From Fagopyrum homotropicum (taxonomy: Eukaryota > Streptophyta > Magnoliopsida > Caryophyllales > Polygonaceae): DNA of 64,000 bases. The DNA lies in NCBI GenBank assembly GCA_033239125.1, contig BSWB01000003.1, positions 137,864,320 through 137,928,319 on the forward strand, given 5' to 3'. The notes under the pieces are model-generated. The model was not told the origin of the DNA, made no database searches, and worked only from the letters and a program-made list of their open reading frames with translations. Position 1 is the stretch's first letter, and each line of letters opens with the position of its first letter. Below, piece by piece: positions 32,747-46,257 of this stretch. The position numbers and the translations under genes were made by a program.

Positions 32747-33141
32747 TCAAGTGATGGGTGAAGAAATTATTGTATCTTCTCTCTGTGTCCAAAGCAAGTC
32801 AACCATCCTCACTGTTGGCTTATCCCGAAGGGCATGAACCGTCAATTCAACTACTCTTATGCAAGCCTTGCAAGAAGCATCACTAATATTATGGCGTCGA
32901 TTCTTGTCAACATTAGTCGAATAACAACCTTTCAAAAGTTTCCAAAAAAAATAATTTGTCTCTCTGAATTTAGATTTTCCAAACAACTTTGAACCTTATC
33001 AGTAGATTTAATCTCAACATCTTGGGAAATCATTTCAATTGCAAATTTGATTGTGTAGCATATATATCTCGTGAGTTTCCATCTTAGCTTAGTTGACCGC
33101 GAGTAAGAATTTCCTAATTTCATACTTCTTTCATCGGTCAA
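32747..33141 (-). pseudogene. Unrecognised minus-strand coding-like fragments in the duplicated unit
   Basis: Two overlapping minus-strand frames. The upstream one (33141-32932) has GNSYSRSTKLRWKLTRYICY and EIKSTDKVQSCLENLNSE. The downstream one (32986-32747) has ISDASCKACIRVVELTVH and LRDKPTVRMVDLLWTQRE. The corresponding region of unit 1 (29330-29580) shows the same residues with more breaks, including KIKLEIEIVSQDGEI-like wording. That similarity suggests a captured or ancestral exon, but I cannot name the family. It could be chance AT-rich reading. Confidence 0.25.
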
Positions 33142-34164
33142 GGTAAGAATTTCCTAATTTCATTCTTCTTCTAGCCTTTTCCTTCTCGGTACTATGAATG
33201 AGTGTATGACCGCCCACGAGTGCAACCTCTTCTGATATCTAGTTTTCTCCTTCATTTTCATCTATGATCCTAATTTTCCCTTCTTCTAGAGAAATTGACT
33301 TTGTTAAATGCTAAGATTTAAACTAACTTAAGTACCGACACTTCTGACTTCTCTCCATTTCCATAGTTGATAAAAGAATCATTTTAGTTGTAGATTATAC
33401 AAGTAGAGATAAGTATTTATTGTGAAATGTTTATCATACTTATTTTGTGATATGTGTGAACCACCTTATATTAGGTGTAGGTAACAACTTCACCATTTCT
33501 ACCGCCATAGTAACAAGTGTCGAATCATAGGAACTTCTTTTTTGTATAACTATATTCTATAATTAGTTAAGCTCAAGAAGTAGGGGGACTTTGGATTTAT
33601 TTGTTTCATCACTAGTAGAATGTAAATAGGGCCAAATATATGGATAGGAATCTAAGAATATGGATTACGATGAAGTTTTGGTTGACAAACAAACATACAA
33701 TTAACCTATGAAATCGATCAACAATAGTGAAGGAATTGTATGATATTGTTAGTATCACCTCATGGTGTATACTGTATAGTAATTGTGTCTAACTAAGACA
33801 TATATGCACTCTTGTAAAAAAATTAGATAATAAACAAACTTGTGGCAACTTAGAACTTAAGAGATAAACTTAATTGATTACACTTTCATAGAAAAGTTAG
33901 AATAACATAGAGCCTAAAGAGTTTATGACAGTTATGACCACCGAGGGTTGAGCAGTCTTGGGTTCAATCCAAAAATTGGTTAGATAGAGTTAGCACGCTC
34001 TTGTATGCAAACTAGTATGAATGTAGTTAGAAGACCACAAATCCAACATTGAATACTTCAAAATGAAAACCATATTAGTATCCAACTAGTATAGATGAAT
34101 ATGGTGTACATTACTATGATCAAATTAATAGGGAGTTTTATGAAACCTAACATCGGTTTATGTA

Positions 34165-34225
34165 TCTTGGTTGTTTCCCACATCGGAACACAAAATGATA
34201 GTACACAAAGATTTTTCTTATAAAA
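34165..34225 (+). promoter_or_regulatory. USE-like element plus TATA box (unit 2)
   Basis: CTTGGTTGTTTCCCACATCGG followed by CTTATAAAAAGG at the same spacing as in unit 1. Both motifs are kept although surrounding bases have changed. Confidence 0.35.
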
Positions 34226-37153
34226 AGGCAAGAAAGTGTACATTGTTGATTTGTTGTTATGTATATAAGATCACAATGAGTCGATTGAGATGGAAGTTAC
34301 CATAACATTCGATATTAAGATCCCGTATCGAAGTATCAATCTACCAAATAAAATTGGTTCCTTATCTCTTCTTTGTTTTTTTTACTTTTTTCAATTATTC
34401 TAGTATTTAATTTTTTGTTTTTCTGCTACTCTTGTTTTTGTTTTTTTTTTTCCTTTTTCTTGTTTTATATTTTTATTTTTACTTATATTTTAATTCTCAA
34501 TAATTTTTCGAATATTTTTGTTATACATTGTAGATATAAATTAGTTTATGAGTTCTTGTATTTTACTATGCTATATTATTTTTTATTCTGTATGATATTT
34601 TAGTTCAATTAATTAGTTCATATAGACGTGGTAATTAAAATCAATTAGTTTATTGTTTTTAGTGTGTTTTGACGGAAGTATAGAACTAACTGATTGATTA
34701 TTTCCTTGTAAACAAATACCATCAGCTGTTATTTATATGATGGAGGTTACCGGCCCTCTCCAGGAAAGAAAGAAAAAACAGTGATGAAGCCAAAGACCGT
34801 AAAAATTCTCTCGCATCTTGTTTCATTTTCTTCTTTTTCTGACCAAAAGAAGATATAAGAAGAGATCTTGATTGAAACATGCACATCTGAACAAGACGGA
34901 GAAGGGTTTTTGGATAACCTAGCGGGTGCATTGGTCTTGTTCCAAACGTTTCTTACAGTGTTAGACATGATCCTTAGTATCACACCGAGTGTCAGTAGCA
35001 AGTAATTGAGCTCAACGGTGCACTCAGGAATGGATCTTCATTTAAGTCATTCACTCTTACTAATGATACTTATTTTGTGACACGAGGGATTCCCAAACCT
35101 CGCCTCCGCCCCCGTGTACCCATCAGGAATGGATCTGATGCATCTCACCGTGTACCTGCATGGTCTAGGTATAGAGAACCTCCCAGTCTCCTGGCAGAGC
35201 TGGGCAGTGATGTCACGTCCCGTTATACATACACTTGGGCCTTAACACATAATAACGATGGTCGTCCTAACAAGTTGTTATTATAACACACAAGGTATAC
35301 ACACCACTACTATCACTCAACTAATATCCAGAAACCAGCTAAGTAAGTCGCAAGGACTTACTTGAATCAAACCTCAACTCTCAATTTCTCAACTCGGTCC
35401 GCAACCGTAGAAACTCAAACGCCTGTCACACAAGGCACGTGGATCAATAATGCATCCCACTTTCTTAGAAGTCTCCAACTTCTAAGATATATAATCGATC
35501 ATAAAGAAATTACCAAAGTACCCTTATACGGGTAAATGACCATTTTACCCCTGGTCCCGAAACTCTATAAAAATTCTATAACAAGGTTCCAAACTATTCT
35601 TTAGAACTCAAAATCACACTCTCACTCTAGAAAGGAAGTTTGTTAAAGTTTTAGAAGAGTTAAACACATTCTTGACTTTCATAAAAAGTCGCAAAGGTCC
35701 AACTTTGGCTTAAGATATGAGGATCGGATAAAAGTATTAAATTCCGAAATAAATCTCTAGATCTTCTATGATATGCATACTAAACATAGGGGAAAAGATC
35801 TCTCAAAAATAGTCAACCATAACTCCTACATAATTCTCTGAAGTTGGTAAAAAAAAACTAGAATTTCTATACTTAGTCAACAAATTTCCTTCTGTTGTAA
35901 AAACAGCTCAACTACTCTACTTTGGAACCTTATAGATTCTAATCTGACCGTTAACTCGTTCCCAAATTTTAACACAATAAATTACATGTATCCATCTACG
36001 ACATATCAAAAATTCAACGATGGATTCTCAATATAATGTATCAAAACATGATCCCAAACTCAGCATGTCAATGCCGGAACATAATGTGTGTAAAAGATCC
36101 TAATTTCGACTCTCCTTGCCTGCATATGTTCCCTTATTTCTACTTAGAGATCTTTAGTGTAGAAACCAGCCTATTCTATGTTTAGTTTAACCATACATCT
36201 ATATTACTGTCATCCTTAATCATCAAACTCAAGTAATACACCCTACAGAACATTATGGTACTATGATTGAAGGTTATGTCTTCTTACCACAACAGCGAAG
36301 GGTCCGGTTGCTGTTGATCTCACAACAACGAGTCCAGCATGAAATCTCAGAAGCTACAGGGTTTTTTTAAAAACTGGCTGCAACAGATTAATGGAAAGAA
36401 TGGGTACTGGTTCTTAAGTGAAAACAAAAGGGAATGAGAAGGTTAGGAGGGTCTTACTCTGTTGTTTTGATAGGGCAGCAAGGTCTTGTCTGGGAGAGCT
36501 CCTCTACTGCTGTACATCGAGTCGCTCGGATCAAGGCTGGAGAAGAGAGGAGGGGAGGAGGACGTGCCGGCGGTTCCTATCATCATCTACCTGTGAAGGG
36601 AGTGTGAAGCGATGTTGTGACCTCTTGGCTCTAACTGCTAGCGTGCAGGGAGGAGGGATAGTCCGACTACCCTGATGCAGTAACTACTTGGCTCCCACAG
36701 CTAGTGTGCAGGGAGGAGAGATAGCCCGGCTACCCTGGCTCTCGATCGACTGCGAGAGTTGTAATAGCGTCGTTGCCTTGGGGTACTGGGTACGCTGAGA
36801 CGGGACTGCCCTTTCTCCGTTTCTCTGAATCGGGACATGGGAGAACGTAAGGTACGTGCGAGATGGCCGGCGTGATTTGCGTCATTGGAGAGGGGAGATC
36901 ATCAGCGGTTTAACAGGTAGGCGGAAGACCAGCAATCAACCCTGGTCGTCTTGGGCTTCCTTTCCTCATGGCTTGCAATGATCTTCTACAAGAGCAACGT
37001 CCCTGGGCTGCTACTTCCTGGACAGGCTGGATCATCTCCCGGGTTGATGAGGACCAGGGCTTCCTAGACTGGCGTGGAGCAAGAGGTGAAAGGGATGCAG
37101 CAAGAATGGAAAGTGTATAGGTTGTAGAAGGCGATACATCTCAGGCCGATCTA

Positions 37154-37158
37154 GATGG
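37154..37158. repeat. Left target-site duplication of D2 (GATGG)
   Basis: Matches 46253-46257 and the D1 flanks. Confidence 0.9.
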
Positions 37159-39784
37159 TGTAACGCCCCGTTCTTTCCGTTCTTTTGGATGCGTTCCGAT
37201 TTTTATTTTCTCCCTACTTTCGATTCGTTCATAACACGAGATTTCTTTATATTATTATTTAAAGATAATATTCGACATAAAAATAGCTTTCCGGGTATTT
37301 TATTGTTTTGGCGTACATATATGAATTTCCGTATTTTATTTTTAGTTGGAAAAGTCGGAAATTTCCGATTCGGAAATCCCGTTCCGATCGTTTAATCGAG
37401 TTTTGCCCTATTCCCTTTCTCTTTATTCTTTTTCTTTTATTTTCTTTTTCTTTTCTCCAGCCCCTTTTGTCTCTTGCGCGTTGGAGCTATCCAGGTGATG
37501 GCAGGCCGCCTCCTCGTTCTCTCCTGTCTGCAGCTGCGAGATGTCCGTCCCCTACCCTAGCCTGCAGTTCGACCATTCGCTCCAATCACCTTCTATGAAC
37601 TGCTGCTTCCCTTCCTATCCCACTCTTCTCACAACTCTCGCCATTTCCCTCAACTCACCTTTTTCCTCTATTCTCTTCCTTCCTCCAGATCTGTGTGACA
37701 ATAACCAGTGGATCCGCCGGGAGCGCTACAGCCGCTTATTCTTCCGCCTCAGTCCGCCGGAACGCTGCAGTCTACTCCGCCTCAGCCCACCGGAGCCGCC
37801 ACGCCCCTCCCCTGCTGGTGAGTTGCGCCTCTCTGCCCCTCTCCTTTCCTTTTTGTTCTTCTCTCTTCTGTGTAATTGGTGGCCGTGTTGCTGTGACAGC
37901 CGCCGGAGACGACGTCGCCGGAGAAGCAACCTTGCCGCCTCGCCTTGCAGTGCCGCTACCGAAGCCCTGCCGCCGTCGCCAAGGTGAGCCCTCGCTGCAA
38001 GACGCCGCCGGTGCCCCTGCTCAGCCTATACCCCTTGCGCCTCATCAATCGGATTAAAGAAACCCTAATCCCCATATTCAAATCGGGCCCCTTCTTTTTG
38101 GTATAATTGCAGTTTGGCCCTGTAGATTTAAATAACTACAGATTGTACCCATAGCTTTATAATAATTGCAGTTCTAACCTATATTTCTGGATTGTTGCAT
38201 TTATGCCCTATGTTGCATAAATTTCAGAAAATGCCCCAAGGCTTAATTAAGGATGATGACCCGTATTTATGAAATTGTATGATTTTTCCCGGGAAAACGT
38301 GTTTACGGGTTTTAAACTTGGATTTTTCTTCGAGTTTTATCCTTATATTTATATACTATATATGTTGTCCTTTGTTGGATTAAATTTGGTTGATGGCTCG
38401 AAGTTTTAATTGCGGTTTAAAACCAAGTTTGTGAATTTATACTTTTCCCCGAAGGGATTATTTATGAGTTTTAACGATGGCATTTGGAAAACGAGTTTTA
38501 GCTTTGAGCTATACATTATATATATTTAAAATCGATTTAGCATATAAGCTAAATTCGCTTAGCTTTGTTCTTAGGTCCCGAAAGCGCCCGGCAAAGACCA
38601 ACGAACCCATTTTCGACATCCGTAGATCGCATTTCACCTTCGACCTCGTGTGAGTATCTTCTCTCTCGTTCTAGTTACGTATAGTGGTAGAATCATGCTA
38701 GGTTGGATCTAGCATAACTTAGAGCAAATGCCACTTAGTGGTTGTGGACTTTAGGTGAGGATTTGAGGATAGCTTGAACGTTCTAAAGGGAGTTGAGTTG
38801 CGTATGTTATCATGTGAGCTTTGTTGAGGTTGTAAGTATGTGTTTGTTGAGATGGTGGAGTTAGAATGGAAGTATCCTCATGTTGTTATAGTTGAGATCT
38901 CGTGAGTTTGTGAGGGTTAGAGATGTATCCTAGATTATGAAAGTGTATGACCCAATAAGGTCATATAGGACTAGAAGTCTTAGGAATTCTAGCTTGCGTG
39001 AGTGTTTTTTTGATTATCGTGCCTTGTCTTGAACAGGCATTGGATATATTTTTTCGGAGAGTGTTATCGGTTTCGGTTAGCTTTGAGATGAGGTAACTCC
39101 TCGGACTTACTTAGCCGCTTCTATGCCTTATTTGGATGTATATGGTGGTGTGTGTTTACCGCTTTTAAGCATGAAAATGGATTAGGATTTACTTGACCTT
39201 ATTTATTGGCCCATTGTTACTACTATTATTATTGGGCGGTGACATCACCGCTCAGTTTCCCGAGGGAGACTGGGGGGATCTCTACGACCAGGCCATACAC
39301 GGTATACGGGCGGGCTTCTTCATCACTCCCTCAGGGTATACGGGTTGGGCGCCGCCACACTCTTGTTGGTTACACGGGGACAGAGGCGAGAGTTATAAGA
39401 CTCTCGTGTCACACTTGAACGAATGGATTAGATATGGAATAACCTAAAAAGATTATAAGTAATGGATGTGTTAGTTTATGAGCATGTTGTGTGTTTGTGT
39501 TCCTATGTGTGTTTGTGCCATATTATTCTTATCATGCCTAGAATGTGAGCTAACGGTTTTATACCGATTGTTGTAGTTGATGTGCAGGTTAGGATGTGGT
39601 TGAGTGATCCGGAGGAGTGGGCAGCCGGGGTTTCATAACATTGCATAAAAATGTATTTTGGTTTTGGCCTTTATTTGTGTTTTGTTGCAAGATCCGGTGA
39701 AATTGTTGTCAGGCTAAGGGTCGGGACCCATTGTGAGGTCTCCGCCGGTAGCCTCCCGATATCCTGCGGATTTGGGGTGTTACA
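37159..39784 (+). repeat. D2 5' LTR
   Basis: Carries the 5'-specific variants shared with D1 (GTTGGAAAAGTCGG; GTACCCATAG). Predicted intron donor hairpin at 39093-39110 (GTAACTCC form). Confidence 0.92.
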
Positions 39785-39788
39785 AAAG

Positions 39789-39806
39789 TGGTATCAGAGC
39801 CCTAGG
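39789..39806 (+). other. Primer binding site of D2
   Basis: TGGTATCAGAGCCCTAGG, initiator-Met tRNA type. Confidence 0.93.
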
Positions 39807-42800
39807 TTGACAACAATGGCGCTCGCAATCTTGTAAAGGCCGAATAGAAATAAATAGAACCCTCAAGGGTTCTGAGTTTTAAAAAAAATGAATTTTGTTT
39901 TCAAATCATGTGCATGAGTCAGTTGGGGTAGAATGTACGGGATCACCACTTCCTCCACGGATCTCGGCGACGTAGTTATTGATTATTATATTATGTATAT
40001 ATATGTGTATATATGTAGATATGTATATATGGACTTAGGATGTTTTGGACTATACTTGTATGTTGAATTGTAAATTGTTTATGGACTGATTATCTTAATA
40101 GTAGTAGCATGACGTTTATATCTTTATATATTTATATATAAACATATGGTATGCTAATATCATATTAGTGATAGTGGACCTTATAGCTAGGATGATAGAA
40201 AGCTATCATCGCCCCCTCGGACAACGCCTTTTGGCTTAAGATAGTATACATACGAAGATGAGTATGCTCAAGTTATCGAGTTGACCATCAAGTTTACGCA
40301 AACACCCCGATGATTTCCTGGACTCCTTTAAGAGGACATCGAAGAAGAAGACTAGAGATGACGTAACCAAATGACAAACAAATAAAAAGGGAACCTCGTG
40401 TCGACTCAAGCGAAAACAAGGTGGAGACTTTACCAATATAAAAGCGACATGAAGACGTGAGGGTGGTACCAAGGAAACAATGAAGGAAGATCAATGAGGC
40501 AACTAGAGACAACGAACGTAAGATTTTTCCAAGTGCGGTGTCGATGAACTAAAGATGCGAATCAAGTAAAGGGGACTACATTCTTGCTCGAGAATAAAAG
40601 TGGCATTTTAAGTAAGACGAGTTTTCAATAGGTGCTCCTAAGCATGGGAGTCAAGATGAAAAGAGTGGTCCAAGAATTTGGAAAGATTGACAGGAACCGG
40701 AAGTTAAGATTACGGAGGTACCAAAGGGTGAAGTGACGATCTTTGCGAGATCCTAAGTGGGTGACTTATTCAGATATACGAGAGTTACAAGGAGGATCAC
40801 AAGGTGAAAGTTCACATAGTATAATTACCTTGTGGGGTCAATCGATTTCCGTCATTGTGATGAGACTGAGCAACGCTAAAAAAGGAGGAAGTGTGTGAGG
40901 ATGATGATGATCTTCGGAAGTTGAAAGAGGAAACAAGGAGCTGGATCGAAGAACTTAAGTTAACAACCAATAAGGATGCGAGTGGAGGCTAATTAATGTC
41001 AGAATATTTGAGGAGTGCATTTGCAAAACATTATGAAGAGTGGTTAAGCCTATAAAGGTAGGACACGTGAGACGAGAGAGTTGGGTAGGTATGGTTATCT
41101 TACAGAAGTGGAAGGAAGAGAGGAGCGTAGAAAGAGCTAACGGAGTTGAAGCAGAGTAAAATGAGCTAGTGAAGTTAAGACAAAGTACCCCGGGAGGGTA
41201 TCCTTTCAGGAGTATGGTAGCATGGAAGTATGGTAGGAGGGTAAGTCGTTAACTTCGAAGAAGGTCAGATACAAGTTAATCGGTGACAACTGAGAACACA
41301 CAAGTGCGGGCTATCTCTGGATGTGTGTAGATGGGAAGAGTAAACAAGACTATGGGAACATATAGGATCGGGAACAAGAGCTTGGAGTATTTGCGGTGGA
41401 TCAATGTCAATAGTAAGGAGCTACATCAATGGGTGCGCATTTGTCTTAATCAAATAGTGTTAAACGAGTTCAAACAAGTAGTTATAACAAGACCTCCGAG
41501 GAGGAGATTGTAACGATCTTACGCGACCTTCGTAGGTCATGGGATTGACATATGGGAGAACGCCATGGGTTACAACTTTATAAGGTTTGATCATGGTAAG
41601 GAGAGCTAGTGGATCAACTGTAAGATGAGGCTTCCATAGTTGTACATAGAATACTGAGAATACATAAGGTGATCAACAATAGTAAGGGAAGACTGGACTT
41701 TTGAAGTTTGAAGTTGATTTGAGATGTACAAGAAGTACATGAAATATGGAGGATAGAATCTCTATGGTCGATTAAACGTTACATAAGAAAAGGGAGTGAG
41801 TTCTACACCTACTCGAAGAAGTGATGCAAGCTTTGGTAGAATACAAAGAAGGTAATACTAATATATTATAAGGCGTGATTAAGTCCTGAAGTTAGGAACT
41901 TCATGACTTCACATAAATGTGAAAATCTCCTGAGTTTTGGAGATGAAGGATATTTGAAAGAGGACGGTGAACATTGCAGCTAAAGAAGTATTAAACCACG
42001 TGTTCGATGGACGTCACCTCAACAGATCAAGGTGGACCACTTGACCAATGTTAAGACAAGATTTTGTCGATATCTTACAATATATGATGGGAGAAGAAAA
42101 GCTGGAACCCGAGATGGAACGGATTTCAATGCATCGGAAGGTGGATTTACCATTAAGAAGATTTGAAGTGATTATAGAGGACACCAGTCTGCGAAGAGAG
42201 AGACGACTATCTCCGTTGTACATTGGTTACTATAAGTTGAGCAAGATTACAATGAAGGACAAGTATCCCTTACCATGAATCGGGGACCTACTCGATTAGT
42301 TGCAAGGATCGGTAGTTTCTTCTAAGATTAACTAAGATTTGATTGTTACCGTTTGAGAAGTCGGGACTCGAATATTGCAAATACGGCATTCCGGACAACT
42401 GTGGTCACTACGAGTTTTAGTGATTCCATATGGGCTTACTAATGCCTAGATAAGATATTTGCATCTACTCTAAAAGAAGAGAAAAAGTGTATGACAAGTT
42501 GTCACGGGATGGAAAAACCACGAAAGATGTAAAAGAAGGTACAAGTTTTCGTAGATGTACCGAGCATTACCAGATTTGTGAAGGGAGGAGTTGAATAACG
42601 CCAATTATGGTAACCTACTACGAATGACGATGAATTATTGAATGGGATGAAGAAAATTGACAATAGAGATGTTGAGAGTTAAGAGAAGATTCATTGGTGT
42701 AACTGTTTTGAAATTGTCTCGGGTATGATGGGTTTGAAGTGTACAAGCGGTTCTCCTAGACAAGGTCTTAATGGAGTGTTTTGGAATGATGTAAAGTTAA

Positions 42801-43490
42801 TAACATGCATGTCTCGTGAGTAGAAGCAGTGTGAAGTAAAGTACTACCTTCATTACTTGGAACTCGCGACAAGAAATGAGAAAACGTAACATCAAAGTTT
42901 GGTTTGACGAGAACCAAAGCCAACGGTGTAAATTGGAAGTTCGACCGTCTTTGTTAGAAAGAAGAAAAGAAGAAACATAATGGACTTGATGTATTGAGAA
43001 AGATCCGAGAATAAAGTTGAGTTATGATATATCGAATCTTTTTAAGATCTTAGCGCAAGTTAGGAAAGTGGCTTACCGGTTGGCGTAGCCGCCAAGAGTA
43101 GAAAGTGTTCACCCGGTGTTCATGTGCACCAGTCGAGGGAGTATGTACATGACTCGAGACATGTAGTCTGTTGTGAAGATCTAGTCGAGACGAGGAGCCA
43201 ATAAGGCTAACTGGAAGACGTAGGATAGTATCTTTAGTCGAGTTTTACGCAGGTTTAGCGAGACCTATAGGACCGTCGGGTTAGTCCCGAGATCTTTCCA
43301 TGGTTATGCTTATGTGATTTGTGACGCGATGTGTTTATGTGTATTTCGTATGAGTATATGTTGCTAGTCTTTGTGTGTCTAGGCGGGTAGACTCTGGTTT
43401 TGAGGGCCGTAGTTGCCACTTTATAGTGTTCCGAACAGTTAGCGAGACATGAGTGTTCGAGAGTTCGGGTTTAGCAAGTTTCGGGCCGAA
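39807..43490 (+). pseudogene. Decayed gag-pol of D2
   Basis: A near copy of the D1 interior, with the same stops and frameshifts. The RT fragment MKDKYPLP lies at about 42252-42275 and the VIPYGLTNA-type segment near 42421-42450. The integrase tail VHVHQSREYVHD is near 43117-43153. The Gag-side basic stretch is near 40255-40460. Single-base differences from D1 are scattered with no sign of coding constraint, as expected for neutral decay after the duplication. Confidence 0.75.
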
Positions 43491-43512
43491 ACTTGTTTTT
43501 AGGGGGACCTGA

Positions 43513-46252
43513 TGTAACGCCCCGTTCTTTCCGTTCTTTTGGATTCGTTCCGATTTTTATTTTCTCCCTACTTTCGATTCGTTCATAACACGAGATTTCT
43601 TTATATTATTATTTAAAGATAATATTCGATATAAAAATAGCTTTCCGGGTATTTTATTGTTTTGGCGTACATATATGAATTTCCGTATTTTATTTTTAGT
43701 CGGAAAATTCGGAAATTTCCGATTCGGAAATCCCGTTCCGATGGTTTAATCGATTTTTGCCCTATTCTCTTTCTCTTTATTCTTTTTCTTTTATTTTCTT
43801 TTTCTTTTCTCCAGCCCCTTTTGTCTCTTGCGCGTTCGAGCTATCCAGGTGATGGTAGGCTGCCTCCTCGTTCTCTCCTGTCTACAGCTGCGAGATGTCC
43901 GTCCCCTACCCTAGCCTGCAGTTCGACCATTCGCTCCTCTCACCCTCTACGAACTGCTGCTTCCCTTCTTATCCCACTCTTCTCACAACCTCTCGCCATT
44001 TCCCTCAACTCACCTTATTCCTCTATTCTCTTCCTTCCTCCAGATCTGTGCGACAGCAGCCACTGGATCCACCGGGAGCGCTGCAGCCGCTTATTCTTCC
44101 GCCTCAGGCCGCCGGAACGCTGCAGTCTGCTCCGCCTCAGCCCACCGGAGCCGCCACGCCCCTCCCCTGCTGGTGAGCTGCGCCTCTCTGCCCCTGTCCT
44201 TTCCTTTTCGTTCTTCTCTCTTCTGTGTAGTTGGTGGCCGTGTTGCTGTGACAGCTGCCGGAGACGACGTCGCCGGAGAAGCAGCCTTGCCGCCTCGCCT
44301 TGTAGTGCCGCTGTCGAAGCCCTGCCACCGTCGCCAAGGTGAGCCCTCGCTGTAAGACGCCGCCGGTTCCCCTGTTCAGCCTATACCCCTTGCGCCTCAT
44401 CAATTGAATTAAAGAAACCCTAATCCCCATATTCAAATCGGGCCCCTTCTTTTTGGTATAATTGCAGTTTGACCCTGTTGATTTAAATAACTACAGATTG
44501 TACGCATAGCTTTATAATAACTGTAGTTCTGACCTATATTTTTGGATTGTTGCATTTATGCCCTATGTTGCGTAAATTTCAGAAAATGCCCCAAGGCTTA
44601 ATTAAGGATGATGACCCGTATTTATGAAATTGTATGATTTGTCCCGGGAAAACGTGTTTACGGGTTTTAAACTTGGATTTTTCTTCGGGTTTTATCCTTA
44701 TATTTATATACTATATATGTTGTCCTTTGTTCGATTAAATTTGGTTGATCGCTCGAAGTTTTAATTGCGGTTTAAAACCAAGTTTGTGAATTTATACTTT
44801 TCCCCGAAGGGATTATTTATGAGTTTTAACGATGGCATTTGGAAAACGAGTTTTAGCTTTGAGCTATACATTATATATATTTAAAATCGATTTAGCATAT
44901 AAGCTAAATTCGCTTAGCTTTGTTCATAGGTCCCGAAAGCGCCCGGCAAAGACCAACGAACCCATTTTCGACATCCGTAGATCGCATTTCACCTTCGACC
45001 TCGTGTGAGTATCTTCTCTCTCGTTCTAGTTATGTATAGTGGTAGAATCATGCTAGGTTAGATCTAGCATAACATAGAGCAAATGCCACTTAGTGGTTGT
45101 GGACTTTAGGTGAGGATTTGAGGATGGCTTGAAGGTTCTAAAGGGAGTTGAGTTGCGTATGTTATCATGTGAGCTTTGTTGAGGTTGTAAGTATGTGTTT
45201 GTTGAGATGGTGGAGTTAGGATGGAAGTATCCTCATGCTGTTATAGTTGAGATCTCGTGAGTTTATGAGGGTTAGAGATGTATCCTAGATTATGAAAGTG
45301 TATGACCCAATAAGGTCATATAGGACTAGAAGTCTTAGGAATTCTCCCTTGCGTGAGTGGTTTTTGATTATCGTGCCTTGTCTTGAACAGGCATTGGATA
45401 TATTCTTTCGGAGAGTGTTATCGGTTTCGGTTAGCTTTGAGATGAGGTAAGTCCTCGGACTTACTTAGCCGCTTCTATACCTTATTTGGATGTATATGGT
45501 GGTGTGTGTTTACCGCTTTTAAGCATGAAAATGGATTAGGAATTACTTGACCTTATTTATTGGCCCATTGTTACTATTGTTATTATCGGGCGGTGACATC
45601 ACCGCTCAGTTTCCCGAGGGAGACTAGGGGGATCTCTGCGACCAGGCCATACACGGTATACTGGTGGGCTTCTTCATCTCTCCCTCAGGGTATACGGGTT
45701 GGGCGCCGCCACACTCCTGTTGGTTACACGGGGACAGAGGCGAGAGTTATAAGAATCTCGTGTCACACTTGAACGAATGGATTAGATAATGAATAACCTA
45801 AAAAGATAATAAGTAATGGATGTGTTTGTTTATGAGCATGTTGTGTGTTTGTGTTCCTATGTGTGTTTGTGCCATATTATTCTTATAATGCCTAGAATGT
45901 GAGCTAACGGTTTTATACCGATTGTTGTAGTTGATGTGCAGGTTAGGATGTTGTTGAGTGATCCGGAGGAGTGGGCAGCCGGGGTTCCGTACATCTTAGG
46001 TTGTTTTGGGTTTTGGAGTCTTTATGTTGTTGTTATTGTATATTATGTTGATGTTGTTGTAAGGACGGCTGAAGTCTTTCCTTTCTTTTATATTCGGGTT
46101 TCATAACATTGCATAAAAATGTATTTTGGTTTTGGCCTTTATTTGTGCCTTGTTGCAAGATCCGGTGAAATTGTTGTCAGGCTAAGGGTCGGGACCCATT
46201 GTGAGGTCTCCGCCCATAGCATCCCGATATCCTGCGGATTTGGGGTGTTACA
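43513..46252 (+). repeat. D2 3' LTR
   Basis: Carries 3'-specific variants shared with D1 (GTCGGAAAATTCGG; GTACGCATAG). It is the only D LTR with the intact donor GTAAGTCCTCGGACTTAC (45447-45464), an 8-bp self-complementary hairpin. The window's longest open frame (43662-44342, 226 codons) lies here but is pyrimidine-rich low complexity and is interrupted in the other three D LTRs. Confidence 0.92.
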
Positions 46253-46257
46253 GATGG
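46253..46257. repeat. Right target-site duplication of D2 (GATGG)
   Basis: Matches 37154-37158. Confidence 0.9.

Larger units (their letters stand above)
32541..35033 (+). repeat. Tandem duplication unit 2, truncated in the PMD region
   Basis: Repeats unit 1 up to about 34975 (EQDGEGF-like frame at 34894) and then ends at the M2 block. It keeps its own CCCACATCGG/TTATAAAAA pair (34175-34225). The last ~60 bp (34975-35033) do not match unit 1. Confidence 0.8.
37159..46252 (+). mobile_element. Element D2: duplicate of D1 in the second M block
   Basis: 5' LTR 37159-39784 (2,626 bp), primer site 39789-39806, internal 39785-43512, 3' LTR 43513-46252 (2,740 bp). Same GATGG site, same 114-bp 5' LTR deletion and same internal breaks as D1. 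Over the first ~560 bp the two 5' LTRs differ at fewer than ten positions by eye, against about 25 between 5' and 3' LTRs. Confidence 0.93.

Noticed and set aside
34373..34603. Phe/Leu-rich 76-codon frame that looks like a membrane protein
   Set aside because: It comes from the T-rich spacer of duplication unit 2. The same spacer in unit 1 (30870-31020) is not open.
43662..44342. 226-codon open frame, the longest in the window
   Set aside because: It lies wholly in the D2 3' LTR and is low-complexity S/P/L/R from pyrimidine-rich DNA. The frame is broken in the three other D LTRs and has no recognisable domain.
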